NCBI GenBank assembly: GCA_009602725.1
Contig: WELB01000373.1
Coordinates: 20,406-35,472 of the forward strand
Direction of reading: 5' to 3'
Origin: Spirogloea muscicola
Lineage: Eukaryota; Streptophyta; Zygnematophyceae; Spirogloeales; Spirogloeaceae
DNA: 15,067 nt
This document shows positions 1-9,188 of this stretch, in pieces. Below the pieces are notes generated by a model, which was not told the DNA's origin, ran no database searches, and worked only from the letters and a program-made list of their open reading frames with translations. The first letter of the stretch is position 1; the number at the start of each line of letters is the position of its first letter. The translations under genes were made by a program, and so were the position numbers.

Positions 1-193
1 CCGCGCCCCCCGCCGCCGCCGCCGCCAGCTCCGCGGCGGCCTGCCGGCTGCCGCCAGCTTCCCGCGGCCGTGCTGCCGGGGACGCGCGCTCCTTGAGCCG
101 CCGTTGGCACTCCACCATGGCCGCTGTCGGAGGTGCGGGAGCTGATCCGAGCTTGGCCGCGACGCTGCCGCGAGCTGAGAGCTCGAGGTCCTC

Positions 194-1187
194 ATGGTTG
201 CCTGCGTCGTGGGGCCCGCGACAGGAGCGGCGCCGCCGGTGGCGGCAGCGGCAGCCACCGCAAAGGAGGCGGTGAGCACGGACCTGGCGCCGGCGGCACT
301 GGGGCCATACAGCCAGGCCGTCAAAGCCGGCGGCTTCCTCTTCGTCTCCGGCGTCCTCGGCCTCGTCCCCGAGGTGCGGCGCCACTTCAGCCTTGCTGGC
401 GCTCGCGCATGCCGCCGCCGCGCTTACCGAGGACCGCCGCCCGAGCACTGAGCCAGAGGGGAGCGCATTGGACTTGTGCAGACGATGAAGTTTGCTGGGG
501 AGAGCACAGGGGCGCAGACCGAGCAGGTGAGCACGCGCTGGACATGCTAGCTGGCCTTCCCGCTGCGGTGCAGCCGCAGCGTGGCCAGGCACGAGCTCTG
601 CAGCAGCTGCGGGTGCGCCAGCAGTGCTTGGTCTGCTTGTGATCGTCGTGCCACAGTAACCTGCTACGCGATTTAATACTGTTTCCCGGGCTGCTCGAGC
701 CCGCGAGCAGCTGATGACGAACATGGGCCACATCCTTAAGGCGGGCGGCTCCGACTATGCCTCCGTGGTCAAGACAACAATCATGTGAGACCCCCTCAGG
801 GACACAGCCCCTTGGTGCAATGCCAGCCATCCAAGCAGGGCAATTGTGCTGTGAAGCTTTCTTTGTGTTGATGTCCTGCTGCTGGATGTGCAGGCTCGCC
901 GATCTCGCCGATTTCAAGATCGTCAACGAGATCTATGGCAAATGTAAGCCTCTGACTTTGTGTGTCCCATCTCATTGCACCCTTGGCCGTTGCTTGGGCT
1001 CCTGTCATGTTACTGCGCAATGGACTTTCATCCTAAAACGTGACCATATTCCATATGTGTCAATCTCTATTTGGTACGCTTGTGTCCAGACTTCCCAGCA
1101 CCAGCGCCTGCCCGCTCCACTTACCAAGTGGCGGCTCTGCCTCTTGGAGCGCGGGTTGAGATTGAGTGCATTGCTTCAATATCCTGA
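194..1187 (+). CDS. RIDA: RidA/YjgF/UK114 family reactive-intermediate deaminase (5 exons)
   Basis: Predicted 148-aa enzyme that hydrolyses reactive enamine/imine intermediates released by PLP-dependent enzymes such as threonine dehydratase; plant homologues are plastid proteins. Exons are 194-373, 482-526, 711-784, 894-943 and 1090-1187, all with GT-AG introns (108, 184, 109 and 146 nt) and consistent phases (0, 0, 2, 1). Family landmarks seen: APAALGPYSQAVKAG (residues 32-46, Tyr39), LFVSGVLGLVPE (49-60), AQTEQ (71-75), VVKTTIMLADLADF (94-107), VNEIYGKYFPAPAPARST (110-127, Asn111, Arg125) and VEIECIA (139-145, Glu142). The Arg, Tyr and Glu match residues used for substrate binding in bacterial RidA. 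The first 27 residues are Ala-rich and could be an organelle-targeting extension (inference). The start at 194 is the only in-frame ATG before the domain, but an out-of-frame ATG at 117 has a better context (CACCATGG), so the N terminus is less certain than the domain. Confidence 0.93.
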
Positions 1188-1939
1188 ATCAGCTGGGCCC
1201 CGCTTGACAGAAGCGCTGCAATGGTTTGCAAGAGGCATCCCAACGAACTTGGCGCAGAATCTTCCGCACAGCATTGATTGTCAGGGATCAGGAACTGCTT
1301 ACTGGCCCTTCACAAATGCTAGACAGACAAGCAACTGGTGGTCATTGCGATAGAGATACTCGAGGTCGTTCAGGCACAACTCTCACTCAGTCCGCATCCC
1401 TGATGACACACGAGACTATGATATTAATGCCTCCTGCGTGCACCCTGCTGGCTGTCTGAAAATGACACTGCCAAGAATTAGTTAGACATCTGTTAAGCAG
1501 TCAAGCAAACATGCTTCTTGTGACAGGAATGTTCAATTAGGGCTGCCCTCAATCACTCCCTCAATGTTGCCTCCTTTCCTTAATATCTACAGTACCAGTA
1601 GACCCACAATAAGGTGGCCATGTGCAATGGAGCCGTGTATAAGCACCCGGAGGAAACATGACTTGCACAGTAAAGTCTGTAACCACTGCTGTTGCACCAA
1701 GAGTTGGGCCAAAATAAGGTGCTCACTATTGCAGTTCACATGCGCTCCACCTCAAACGAGTGGGCGTGTGCAGCCAGTGCATCAGTGACTCACTATGAGG
1801 AATCAGCCTGGATGTTCACTGTGCAGCGTCACCTATCTTGCTTGCCCACCAGAATCGATAACGGACGGCGAACTAAGCACCATCCTTTTACTGACATGGT
1901 AGGTTTGGGAACAGAGGTTCGGAAACACTTATGGTATGT
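1188..1939. other. Convergent intergenic interval between RidA and eL32
   Basis: About 750 bases of lower-GC sequence between the stop codons of two convergent genes. It should contain both 3' UTRs. Short open frames on both strands lack family resemblance, GC-rich codon bias or plausible splice partners, so I call none of them genes. No tRNA, repeat array or inverted repeat was recognised. No TGTAA could be found for the minus-strand gene in this interval. Confidence 0.6.
1678..1682 (+). promoter_or_regulatory. Candidate TGTAA polyadenylation signal for the RidA gene
   Basis: TGTAA is the usual chlorophyte polyadenylation signal. This is the first occurrence downstream of the RidA stop on the plus strand and would imply a 3' UTR of roughly 500 nt. 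A five-base motif is expected by chance at this spacing, so support is weak. Confidence 0.35.
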
Positions 1940-2601
1940 CTACTCGTCCTCCTGGCTGCGCAAGCGAGCGGTGCCGTTCGTGAGATTGATGTTCAGCTGT
2001 GCAGCCCTCTCCACGATAGCCTTGCGCTTGAGGGTTGACACATTGTGCGCAATCTCGCCAGCAAACTTCCTGCAAATTGGCCAGCAGCGACTCAGAAGCG
2101 GCGAGCTTGCATGCGACCTCGGAGCGAGAGGACTCGCAAGTGATAGCAGCAGAATAGTAGAGGGCCACGTTGCCTAACCCCCATCTAAGCTGCTCCAGGG
2201 CTCCTCCCCATGGCCACCACAAGCTGGCTCCCAGAGCCCTTGTGGAATAACCCGTTCCTTGGCAAGAAGGACTCATGGTGGCGACCGCAGTGGCGGCGGC
2301 GGCGGCGGCAGGTGGATGGCCTCACCGGTTGTGCATCATGAGGATCTCAAGCTCGGCGACGTTGTGGACCTGGAACTTGCGGAAGCCCGAGGGCAGCATG
2401 TGGCGCGTGAGCTTGTTGTTCCCGTACCCGATGTTGGCCATCTTGCGCGTGCCCTTGAACTTGCGCCGCGTGCGCGAGTCGATACCCTTGGGCCGCCGCC
2501 AGCTCTCCTGCACAAGAGAGCGAGCGGCAGCATGCCACGGCTGGGTGTCAGAGCCGCTGCTTCCGCCAACGGTGCAGCTGCGGCTTCCGCCAACGGCGCA
2601 G

Positions 2602-2637
<36 letters not shown>

Positions 2638-2780
2638 GCACCGCGCCCGCGGCTCGAGGTTTTGCGGCGTGGCTGGCTGAGGCGGCTCACCGGCACAGTG
2701 ATGCGCCGGTCGGACTGGACGCGGACGAAGCGCTTCAAGCGCTTCTTCAGGATCTTGCGCTTCACCAGCGGTGTCACCAT
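1940..2780 (-). CDS. RPL32: 60S ribosomal protein eL32 (3 exons)
   Basis: Complete 133-aa component of the large cytosolic ribosomal subunit, close to the usual length of about 130-135 aa. Exons on the minus strand are 2780-2691, 2507-2326 and 2069-1940, with introns of 183 nt (phase 0) and 256 nt (phase 2), both GT-AG. Landmarks: basic N terminus with [15 protein letters not shown] (6-20) and QSDRR (22-26), then [17 protein letters not shown] (33-49), the hallmark NIGYGNNK (55-62), [14 protein letters not shown] (67-80), EIAHNVS (96-102), [14 protein letters not shown] (105-118) and an acidic end, SQEDE. The ATG at 2780 gives the expected short N terminus. The gene converges on RidA and diverges from SF3A1. 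Intron 1 holds a GCC microsatellite and a short tandem duplication. Identification rests on near-continuous family similarity across both splice junctions. Confidence 0.97.
2560..2638. repeat. 24-bp tandem duplication followed by (GCC)n, within eL32 intron 1
   Basis: A unit beginning cttccgccaacgg occurs twice in a row (2560-2583 and 2584-2606, the second one base shorter with a few changes) and runs into about 11 GCC triplets (2603-2637). All of it lies inside eL32 intron 1 (2508-2690). The long Ala/Pro/Gly/Arg open frames over this stretch on both strands come from the triplet repeat and are not genes. Confidence 0.85.
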
Positions 2781-2828
2781 GGCGCCTCCCGCGCGAGGCT
2801 AGCCCACTCCTCAGGCTCCGGCGCACGC

Positions 2829-2877
2829 CGCGGCGGCGGCGGCGGCGGCGCGGCGGCGGCGGCGGTAGCGGCGGCAG
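2829..2877. repeat. Interrupted (CGG)n tract upstream of eL32
   Basis: Near-continuous CGG triplets with two interruptions, 50-100 bases upstream of the eL32 start codon. It is probably in the 5' UTR or proximal promoter. Confidence 0.85.
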
Positions 2878-2943
2878 CTGCGGGGGACTGGTACCTGGAG
2901 TTGGGTTGGCGAAGGTATGGTCCTAAAACCCCACTTCTTCGTC

Positions 2944-2967
2944 AAACCCTGGAAACCGTGGTAGGGT
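2944..2967. promoter_or_regulatory. Pair of telo-box-like half motifs upstream of eL32
   Basis: aaaccct at 2944-2950 and, in opposite orientation, tagggt at 2962-2967. In plants the telo-box AAACCCTA is enriched in promoters of ribosomal-protein and other translation genes. Neither copy is a full match, so a role here is only a suggestion. Confidence 0.25.
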
Positions 2968-3198
2968 CCGAAGGCTGACGGCCAAGATGCGCCGGCGCGA
3001 TCTCATCCGACGGCCGTGCAGAGCGGCGGCGCCGGGGAACCCAGAAAATGTGACGGAAGTACTGTCTTCCCCGCCAACAGGATAAATCAGTTCTGTTGAT
3101 AAATACATTCCGCGCGAGCGGAAGATTGGAGCCGGAGGGTCGTGTTCACATCCGTGAGGGCTGCCCGAGCTGCCGCGCGCCCGTGAGACGCGGCGCGC

Positions 3199-3200
<2 letters not shown>

Positions 3201-3231
<31 letters not shown>
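3201..3231. repeat. (CGG)n microsatellite
   Basis: About ten uninterrupted CGG triplets in the eL32/SF3A1 divergent interval. They give poly-Arg, poly-Ala or poly-Gly in the different frames and explain the Arg-rich open frame on the minus strand. Confidence 0.9.
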
Positions 3232-3233
<2 letters not shown>

Positions 3234-3947
3234 GTGATGGAGTGAGATGGAGGGCCTGGGTGGCCAAGTACGAAGGAAGCGCAGCAGCGCGCCAGCAAAC
3301 GGGATTAGGGCGGGGAAGGCTTGCGGTTGAGCGTTGCCGTTAGCTAAGCGATGTTCATTAGCCGTGATGAACTCTTATTACGAGCAGTCAACTGGAAAAC
3401 CAAAGTGGGGCATTGTGAGGATGGCAGAGCCAGGCGAGGGCCAAGGCCCCAAGCCCATATACCCCATGCCCTCAGCCACAGTTAGGCCCTTCTCATGTCA
3501 CAGCAAGCCGAGTTTCTGCTGCTGCTTGTGTACACACCATCAGGCGCAACATCCATTTGTTTTGTTTGGTGGAGAGTGGCGACAGCTAGCAAACACGGAC
3601 GTCCAGAGGGCAGGCCTAGGGCGACGGCAGCAGCGCCGGCAGCGCTGCACACTGGCCTCGTACAGTGCTTGGCAAAGGGCTACAATTCTAGGCCTGCCCA
3701 CTTGTCTTGCACTGTAATATGCGCTTCATGCTGCTGAGAGAAGCTCATTCTGTTCTTCCGTGTGAATTTGTGGTTTCTACTTGCAGCTTTGGCGCAGCCA
3801 CCGAATGAAGAGACTGCGCACCAACACAGCTCAGTCTCCAGCGCAGCTTGCTGCCCGGAAGCAGTCGTGCACTCTCCTTCCGGGCAAGACAATGCAACAA
3901 GAAGGTCCTACAGAGCTCATGATGACCTTCTTAGAGGGAAGACACTT

Positions 3948-3948
3948 N
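3948..3948. other. Ambiguous base (n) at the edge of SF3A1 homology
   Basis: This is the only n in the window. Sequence to its right reads PPKGTLERLR, which aligns with the segment just after the second SURP module of SF3A1. Sequence to its left (about 3781-3947) has an open frame but no SF3A1 similarity and a different composition. The position suggests a collapsed assembly gap or misjoin, although a lone miscalled base cannot be excluded. Confidence 0.6.
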
Positions 3949-6313
3949 ATGCCGCCCAAGGGCACGCTGGAGCGCCTGCGCGCCGACGCCGCCGACCCGC
4001 AGGCCGTGCTCGCGCGCTGCCTCGGCCGCCTGGAGTGGGAGCGCACGCAGCGCGCCGCACGCAAGGCCGCCGAGGACGAGGCCGAGCAGGAGCGCGAGCG
4101 CATGGCGCTCGTCGACTGGCACGACTTCGTCGTCGTCGAGACCATCGACTTTGCCGACGTGAGCCCACCAGAGCCCCCACTCCTGCCTTGCTGCCAGACT
4201 GTTGCGGTGCGCAGCTGGGGTCAGCGCACCTTGCCAGGCCACAGAGCGAGCACCGATCTGATCCAACGCTGTGGAGCCCAAGTGCAGGAGGAGGAAGGCG
4301 ACTTACCACAGCCGCTCAGTCGTGAGGAGGTCATCCGGCTGAGCCGGCAGGCCGTGGAGGATGAGCCCGAGGAGCCTGCCCCCCCGGCAGAGAAGCCGGC
4401 GGCAGCAGCGGCAGCAGCGGCGGGGGCGATGGACGCAGACGAGGTGGCGATGGTGCAGGCCAGCCTGGGCGCCGCGACCTTGGATGGCAAGGACGGCGCT
4501 GGTGACACCGCCGCTGCCGCTGCCGAGCAGCACGACGAGGACGAGGAGGACGAGGAGATGGAGATTGAGGAGGACGGCTACATACCGCCGCCGCCGCCTG
4601 AGGACGATGGCCCCGTCAAGATTGTGCGCAACTACAAGCGGCCTGAGGAGCGGGCAGCTGCCGAGGCAGCAGCAGAAGGCGAGCCCGCGTCGGCGGCGAC
4701 GCAGTTCGTGGTGTCGCCGATCACGGGGGAGCTTGTGTCGGTCGCAGAGATGGCGGAGCACATGCGTGTGTCGCTCATCGACCCCAAGTACAAGGAGCAG
4801 AAGGAGCGCATGATGGCGAAGCTGCGTGAGAACACGCTCGCATCCGACGACGAGATCTCCCGTAATATCAACCACCTCGCCACCACGCGGCCCGACATCT
4901 TCGGTACGACCGAAGAGGAGGTGTCCAACGCTGTGCGTGCCGAGAGCGAGAAGCTCTCGGCGGTGGCTGCGGCAGCGGCGGCGGCTGCTGGCACCGGCGA
5001 CGAGGCACCAGCAGCGCAGCGGCCGATAATCTGGGATGGTCACACGGGCTCCATCGGGCGCACGGCTGCTGCGGCGCTGGCCGGCCAGGGCGCACTCGGC
5101 CTCGCGCCGTTGCCGGGCGACGACGGCAGTATAGGCCTCGTCGGCCCGCCGCCAGTCGAGGTCGGCCCGGCACCTCCGCCGCCGAAGCTGGCACCACTGC
5201 GGCCGCTGCCACCGCCGCCCGGTTTGCCAGTCAACATGCCGAAGGGGGTCAGCCTCCCAGCGCCGTCAGCGGCGGTGGCGGCGCCGCAGCTGCCGCGGCC
5301 GCTGCCCCTCCCGCCTACGCTCGCCCCCCCTCCCATGCGATCGCCATTGCTGTCAACGCCGCCAATCGCCAGTGGCGCCGCTTCCACGCCCATTCGGCCG
5401 CCGACGCTGCCGCCCCCACCGATCAGGGCGATGGCGCCACCGCCGCCACCACCAACGCCAGGCCCCCCGCCGGGGCAGCCGGGCGCCACTGCCATGCCCC
5501 GTCCGCTGCCACTGCCTACCGGGGCGCCACTCTTTCCCCGACCGCTGCCGCCCCCGCCGCCGCCAATGAGCATGGTCCCATCACTATCTCCGCAGGCGCC
5601 GTCTAGCACTGCAGCGCCGCCACCACCTCCACCACCACCACCGCCGCCCCCGCTGCCGGAGGAGCCAGAGCCCAAGCGCCAAAAAGTGGAGGAGGCACCG
5701 CTCCTGCCTGAGGATCAGTTCCTGGCCAAGCACCCGGTACTTGCTGACCCCTACCTCTGGATGTTCAAGATGCCCCTTATCCCTATGCGATAATATTGAA
5801 GCCTCCACTCTTTATGAAGCTGAGCAGATTAAGGTGCGGAATGCTTGATGTGTAGCTATAGGCAAGCATCAATCGTTGGCTTTCTTCTATCTGTGGGCAG
5901 GGGCCTGCCAAGTTTACCATTGTGGTGCCCAACGTGGAAGGCGAGAGCAGTCTGACAGGGCAGACAGTGGAGGTGTCTGTGGCCAGCCTCAGCGAAACAG
6001 TTGGTGCGCTCAAGGAGCACATCGCCGAGCAGGTGAGCAGCTGGCTCAATCAGCAGCAGTGGCCGTGGGAATGTGTAGCAACGGCCGGCGCATGAGGCGG
6101 TCATCTTCCGTCTTGCATAATTCTTCATCTCCTGAAGTCTAAGTTGTGTGGCATTGCTGTGGGCCGCAGATTGGGCTGCCGGCAAACAAGCAGAAGCTCA
6201 ACTGCCGGACGGGCTTCTTGAACAAGGACGCCGCGACGCTGGCCCTCTACAATGTTGCACCTGGGGAGCAGATCACTCTGGGCCTCCGAGAGCGTGGCGG
6301 CAGGAAGAAGTAG
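3949..6313 (+). CDS. SF3A1: Splicing factor 3A subunit 1 (Prp21/SF3A1), N-terminally incomplete (4 exons visible)
   Basis: Subunit of the U2 snRNP SF3A complex, needed for pre-spliceosome assembly in the nucleus. Visible exons are 3949-4158, 4288-5736, 5901-6032 and 6170-6313 (introns 129, 164 and 137 nt, all phase 0), giving 644 aa. Counting from the ATG at 3949: PPKGTLERLR (2-11), a charged helix, DWHDFVVVETIDF (56-68), an acidic linker, SPITGELV (213-220), EHMRVSLIDPKY, WDGHTGSIGRT (319-329), a long Pro-rich region (about 355-530), LPEDQFLAKHP (543-553), then a C-terminal ubiquitin-like domain (554-638) ending ERGGRKK. In human SF3A1 this domain and RGGR tail contact U1 snRNA stem-loop 4. 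The two N-terminal SURP modules, roughly 230 residues in human, are missing. The 3949 ATG is therefore probably internal, not the true start. The first intron is a multiple of three without stops, so reading through it also stays open. Confidence 0.93.
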
Positions 6314-6657
6314 ATGTGGAGCAGTTTCTTAGTCCAACTAGACCACTTCTCAACGGCCCGTCTTACGGAGGACCTGGAGATGCAGCAAAATTGCTGAAGT
6401 GGGTTGCTGAGCTGCCGGCAGTCAAGCTGACTAGGGCATGGCATGCAGCCGCCTGGTGTCCATGGCAGCCGCAGGGGCCACCCTGGAGCCAGTGGCACCC
6501 GACATGGGCTTCTCCCGTGAGTCTGGTGATTGCTTAGGACAAACGTCCATCATGTGTGACTCTTGTTGACTATACAAGGCAGCAATGTGTGCCCCTGGAA
6601 GAAGTATGTGAATGAGCCGCAGTGGGCATGGTGGCTGAAAGGCCATGAAAATGGCAG
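6314..6657. other. Convergent 3' interval between SF3A1 and the GRAM-domain gene
   Basis: Only 344 nt separate the two stop codons, so the 3' UTRs are short or overlap as antisense. No TGTAA was seen on either strand here. Small open frames show no similarity. Confidence 0.6.
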
Positions 6658-8104
6658 CTAGTCAAGACTGGCAGGTGTGCTGTAGTTGCGACGCCGGAGG
6701 CCCGCCTGCGAAGGTTGCTGGATGTACAGTGTGGTTGGATCGTTTGGGTCCACAAATCTGCGGAGTAAAAGCCAGCAACCACAGCGCATGTTTGAGGCAG
6801 TACAAAGGTCGGCAAGTGCAATTGAGAAGCCTGATGAAGCCTTAGCTCACGAGACATTCCCACACTGATCCCCTGGAAATTAAGTCCATAACCCACAGCA
6901 TGGCTTCTAAAGAATACGGACGGCGAATGCAACAAGTCATCGCATGTCTCGGCAGGCTTCCTATCTGAAGTTCAGCCACTGAGCCCGTTATAGCAAAGCA
7001 TTGGAATTGCAGCAGAAGTATGCCATTTTCGAGCTGTGGACAAGGGGGATGCTGCGGCTTACGCGTGTTGGATCATCTCGTCGACCTGCGGCTGAGCAGC
7101 GGGGATGGGGTCCGCGGCGGCAGCCTCGGGCGGCGCTGAGGGCGGCGGTGATACGGCGCGCAGCGCGCGGAGGAGGGCGAAGAAGAGCGGGATGAACGTG
7201 CCGACGCCACCCTCCTTGAACAGCACTCGGAACGGGTGGGGCGCGTGCAGCGCGCTGTGCTGACCCTCCGGCACCACCTGGTCAGGCGCTTGCTCGCACC
7301 AAGCCAGAGGCCATCAGAGGAGGAGGAGGGGGGAGACAGGGATGGGGAAGGAATTGGGAGGGATGATGGAGGGACGAGGGAGGAGAGAGAGGAGGGGAGC
7401 AGAGTCGGAGCTCACGGGGTACACTTTGCCGGCGAGGTTGTTGCACGTGAAGATGGGCTGGTGGAAGGCCTCCTCGTGCACAAACAGCTGTCGTGCGAGC
7501 CGCCGCCGCAGCAGCAAGTGGTGGTGGCCAGTCAAGAAGGGCAAGGCAAGGTAACGCCAGACGAACCCCACCGCGTGTGGCTGAAGCGCCCTTGTGCTTT
7601 GACAAGCTCTGAGGAGTGTGAGGAAGGGAGGAGGCGGGCACCCTCACCAAGGGGAGGTCGAAGGCGGTGAGCGGCGACTTGGGCGTGCGGGCGACGAGCA
7701 CCATGCGGATGTTTGACAGAAAGACAGTGCCGGCGGCGCTCCATGTGCCGCTCGTTGCACTGCGCACACGCGGTGGCAGCCCATCGTTGGAGAAGGAAGC
7801 AGAAAGGGGTGGAGGCAAATTTGATGGCCAGTTGCGGCAACAGGGGAGGAGGCAGAGGAGCGAGAGCGCGCGTGTGCGTGATGCAGAGATTGAGTGAGAA
7901 AGAGATATGGAGCGAGCGCGGGAGGGAGAGCCGGGGGGGCGGGGTGAGAGAGGGGGAGGGAGGAGGGGAGCGCAGGGGCGCGGCGTCTGGTCACCCGGGG
8001 AGCTTGTCGACGGCAAACTCCACGCCGCCGCGCGCGAGCACGAACGTCTCGCCCTCGAACGGCACCGGCGCGCCCGCGGCGTCCAGCTGGGGGTTCGCCG
8101 CCAT
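6658..8104 (-). CDS. WBP2/UPF0664-type GRAM-domain protein (5 exons)
   Basis: Predicted 202-aa protein matching the small plant/fungal relatives of WW-domain-binding protein 2. GRAM domains are PH-like folds often linked to membranes; function in algae is not established. Minus-strand exons are 8104-7995, 7759-7648, 7487-7416, 7277-7063 and 6757-6658, with GT-AG introns of 235, 160, 138 and 305 nt and consistent phases (2, 0, 0, 2). Landmarks: MAANPQL start, FVLARGGVEFAVDKLPG (21-37), GTVFLSNIRMVLVA (47-60), LTAFDLPL (67-74), FHQPIFTCNNLAGKVYP (82-98), FRVLFKEGGVGTFIPLF (114-130), VDEMIQHA (163-170), then VDPNDPTTLYIQQP (172-185) supplied by the last exon. The exon 4 frame hits a stop right after QHA; the GTAAGC donor there and the matching last exon show it is intronic. 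An in-frame upstream extension to 8284 passes through a GCC run; the start at 8104 fits the family better. No WW-binding PPxY motif is visible. Confidence 0.93.
7316..7405. repeat. Polypurine tract in GRAM-gene intron 3
   Basis: About 90 bases on the plus strand that are almost all A/G, i.e. polypyrimidine on the coding strand, filling most of intron 3 (7278-7415). Part may serve as the acceptor's pyrimidine tract, but it is far longer than needed. Confidence 0.8.
7883..7979. repeat. Purine-rich tract in GRAM-gene intron 1
   Basis: Second strongly purine-biased stretch on the plus strand, GA- and GGA-rich with G runs, inside intron 1 (7760-7994). It lies next to the donor site rather than the acceptor, so it is not an ordinary acceptor pyrimidine tract. 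Confidence 0.7.
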
Positions 8105-8106
8105 CC

Positions 8107-8134
8107 CCGCCGCCGCCGCCGCCGCCGCCGCCGC
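8107..8134. repeat. (GCC)n microsatellite at the GRAM-gene start
   Basis: About eight GCC triplets directly upstream of the proposed start codon (8104, minus strand). If translation began further upstream they would code a poly-Ala stretch; more likely they are 5' UTR. Confidence 0.9.
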
Positions 8135-8587
8135 CCGGAGCTCCCGGCGCGCAGGCTCGCGGCCTGGACTTCCCGAGGGGGCAGTAGCCCCCGCCGCAAC
8201 TAGGGACGATGGTTTGCGTGTGGAAGTGATGGAAGGCCCGAGTGGCGAAGTACAGAAGCAAGCACAGCGCCAGATGTACATCACCTGCTGCCAAACTGCT
8301 CCGCTTCAGTAACCACGGGTCAGCACGTAGAGGTCGCTAACTGATGCCCGAAGAGCGGACGGCAGATTGACCAAGCCTCAAGCCACACCAGCTAAGGCTC
8401 GACCAGCTTTCTGGTGCAAAGCATGAGCCTGAGCCTGAGCTGCAAGTAGGCTGACACTCGCCGTCGCAAAAAACGGCGAACAGGCTGCCGGCATGCCCAT
8501 GCTCGGCTGGAAGCATATCCTCACGTTATGCTTATCCTAGACTTGCAATGTTCTCAAAGCCACTGCCTTGAAATGATAGAGCTGTTT

Positions 8588-8633
8588 CTCTCAAAGGGGC
8601 CGAGGCCATCCCGAAAAGAATGGGCAAGGTCAT
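8588..8633 (-). repeat. Dispersed repeat, copy A
   Basis: Read on the minus strand: tgaccttgcccattctttt, then a ggatggcc box and ggcccctttg. It shares the order and spacing of the blocks seen in copies B-E. Divergent. Confidence 0.5.
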
Positions 8634-8818
8634 AAGGGGCTGGAAAGCATGGCGGCCATGGCCAGGAGCGAGATTATTCTGATCACCCAGCTGGAGATGA
8701 GGTTGTGCTGCTGGCGATAGACGTGCACGGGACATTCGGCAGTCGCTGGCTGGACCTTCTGCAGAGGCTTCCAGAAGAGGGCGGTGGCTGGGAGAAAGAA
8801 ATAACGGCTGAGAGAAAA

Positions 8819-8862
8819 GGGGCTGGCAAAGCCAGCCCAGAAAAGTATGGACAACGTCCGCA
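8819..8862 (-). repeat. Dispersed repeat, copy B
   Basis: Read on the minus strand: ggacgttgtccatactttt, then ctgggctggctttgccagcc and cccttttc. Similarity appears to continue to about 8745, including a tctggaagc block as in copy C. Confidence 0.55.
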
Positions 8863-9188
8863 GGCCTCAAAGGCAACAGAGGCGACTTGCACGGCAGGCC
8901 ATCGATGCTCGGGGTCAGCAAGGGAGCTGCCCGGCTTCAGCGCTGCCGGGTCGCTTGCCCAGGTGTTCCGAATGCGGCTATTTGTCTCCTTCTTTCCAAC
9001 GTCCTCTGGCTCACGCAGTACACTTGCGGGCAAGCCGCCCTATGGCTGCTGCTTCTGGGTCTCGTCGGGGTGCCTCCTTTCCAGCTGCAACTTACTCCGA
9101 CGTGCTGCTGTCAACTCGGGGTTACTAAGCTCCCAATCGGCTGTAGCCTCTTGCATAGGTGTGTGGTCAAGTCGCCTTTCGGCCCTTT

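Larger units (their letters stand above)
2781..3780. promoter_or_regulatory. Divergent intergenic/promoter interval between eL32 and SF3A1
   Basis: About 1 kb separating the eL32 start (minus) from the SF3A1 coding region (plus). It begins very GC-rich, with CGG tracts, and becomes more AT-balanced after about 3300. It should contain the eL32 promoter and 5' UTR and, if n3948 is not a large gap, the 5' end of SF3A1. I looked in it for the two SURP modules expected at the N terminus of SF3A1 and found nothing resembling them. Open frames at 3334-3717 and 3495-3737 have no recognisable similarity and are not called. Confidence 0.5.

Noticed and set aside
2259-2978. 239-codon plus-strand open frame and similar Ala/Pro/Arg-rich frames around it
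   Set aside because: It lies antisense to the eL32 exons and intron and is held open by the GCC repeats; no family similarity.
3363-3460. Possible C/D box snoRNA (GTGATGA near 3364)
   Set aside because: No CTGA D box at a suitable distance and no terminal stem.
3781-3947. In-frame extension of SF3A1 upstream of n3948
   Set aside because: It does not resemble SURP modules or any SF3A1 sequence, and it contains the ambiguous base. Treated as possibly misjoined rather than coding.
5040-5675. 211-codon minus-strand Gly-rich open frame
   Set aside because: Exact antisense of the SF3A1 Pro-rich region: CCN codons read backwards as NGG/GGN. A composition artefact.
8105-8284. N-terminal extension of the GRAM protein through poly-Ala
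   Set aside because: The frame is open, but family members start at the MAxNPQL sequence corresponding to 8104; the extension is driven by the GCC repeat.
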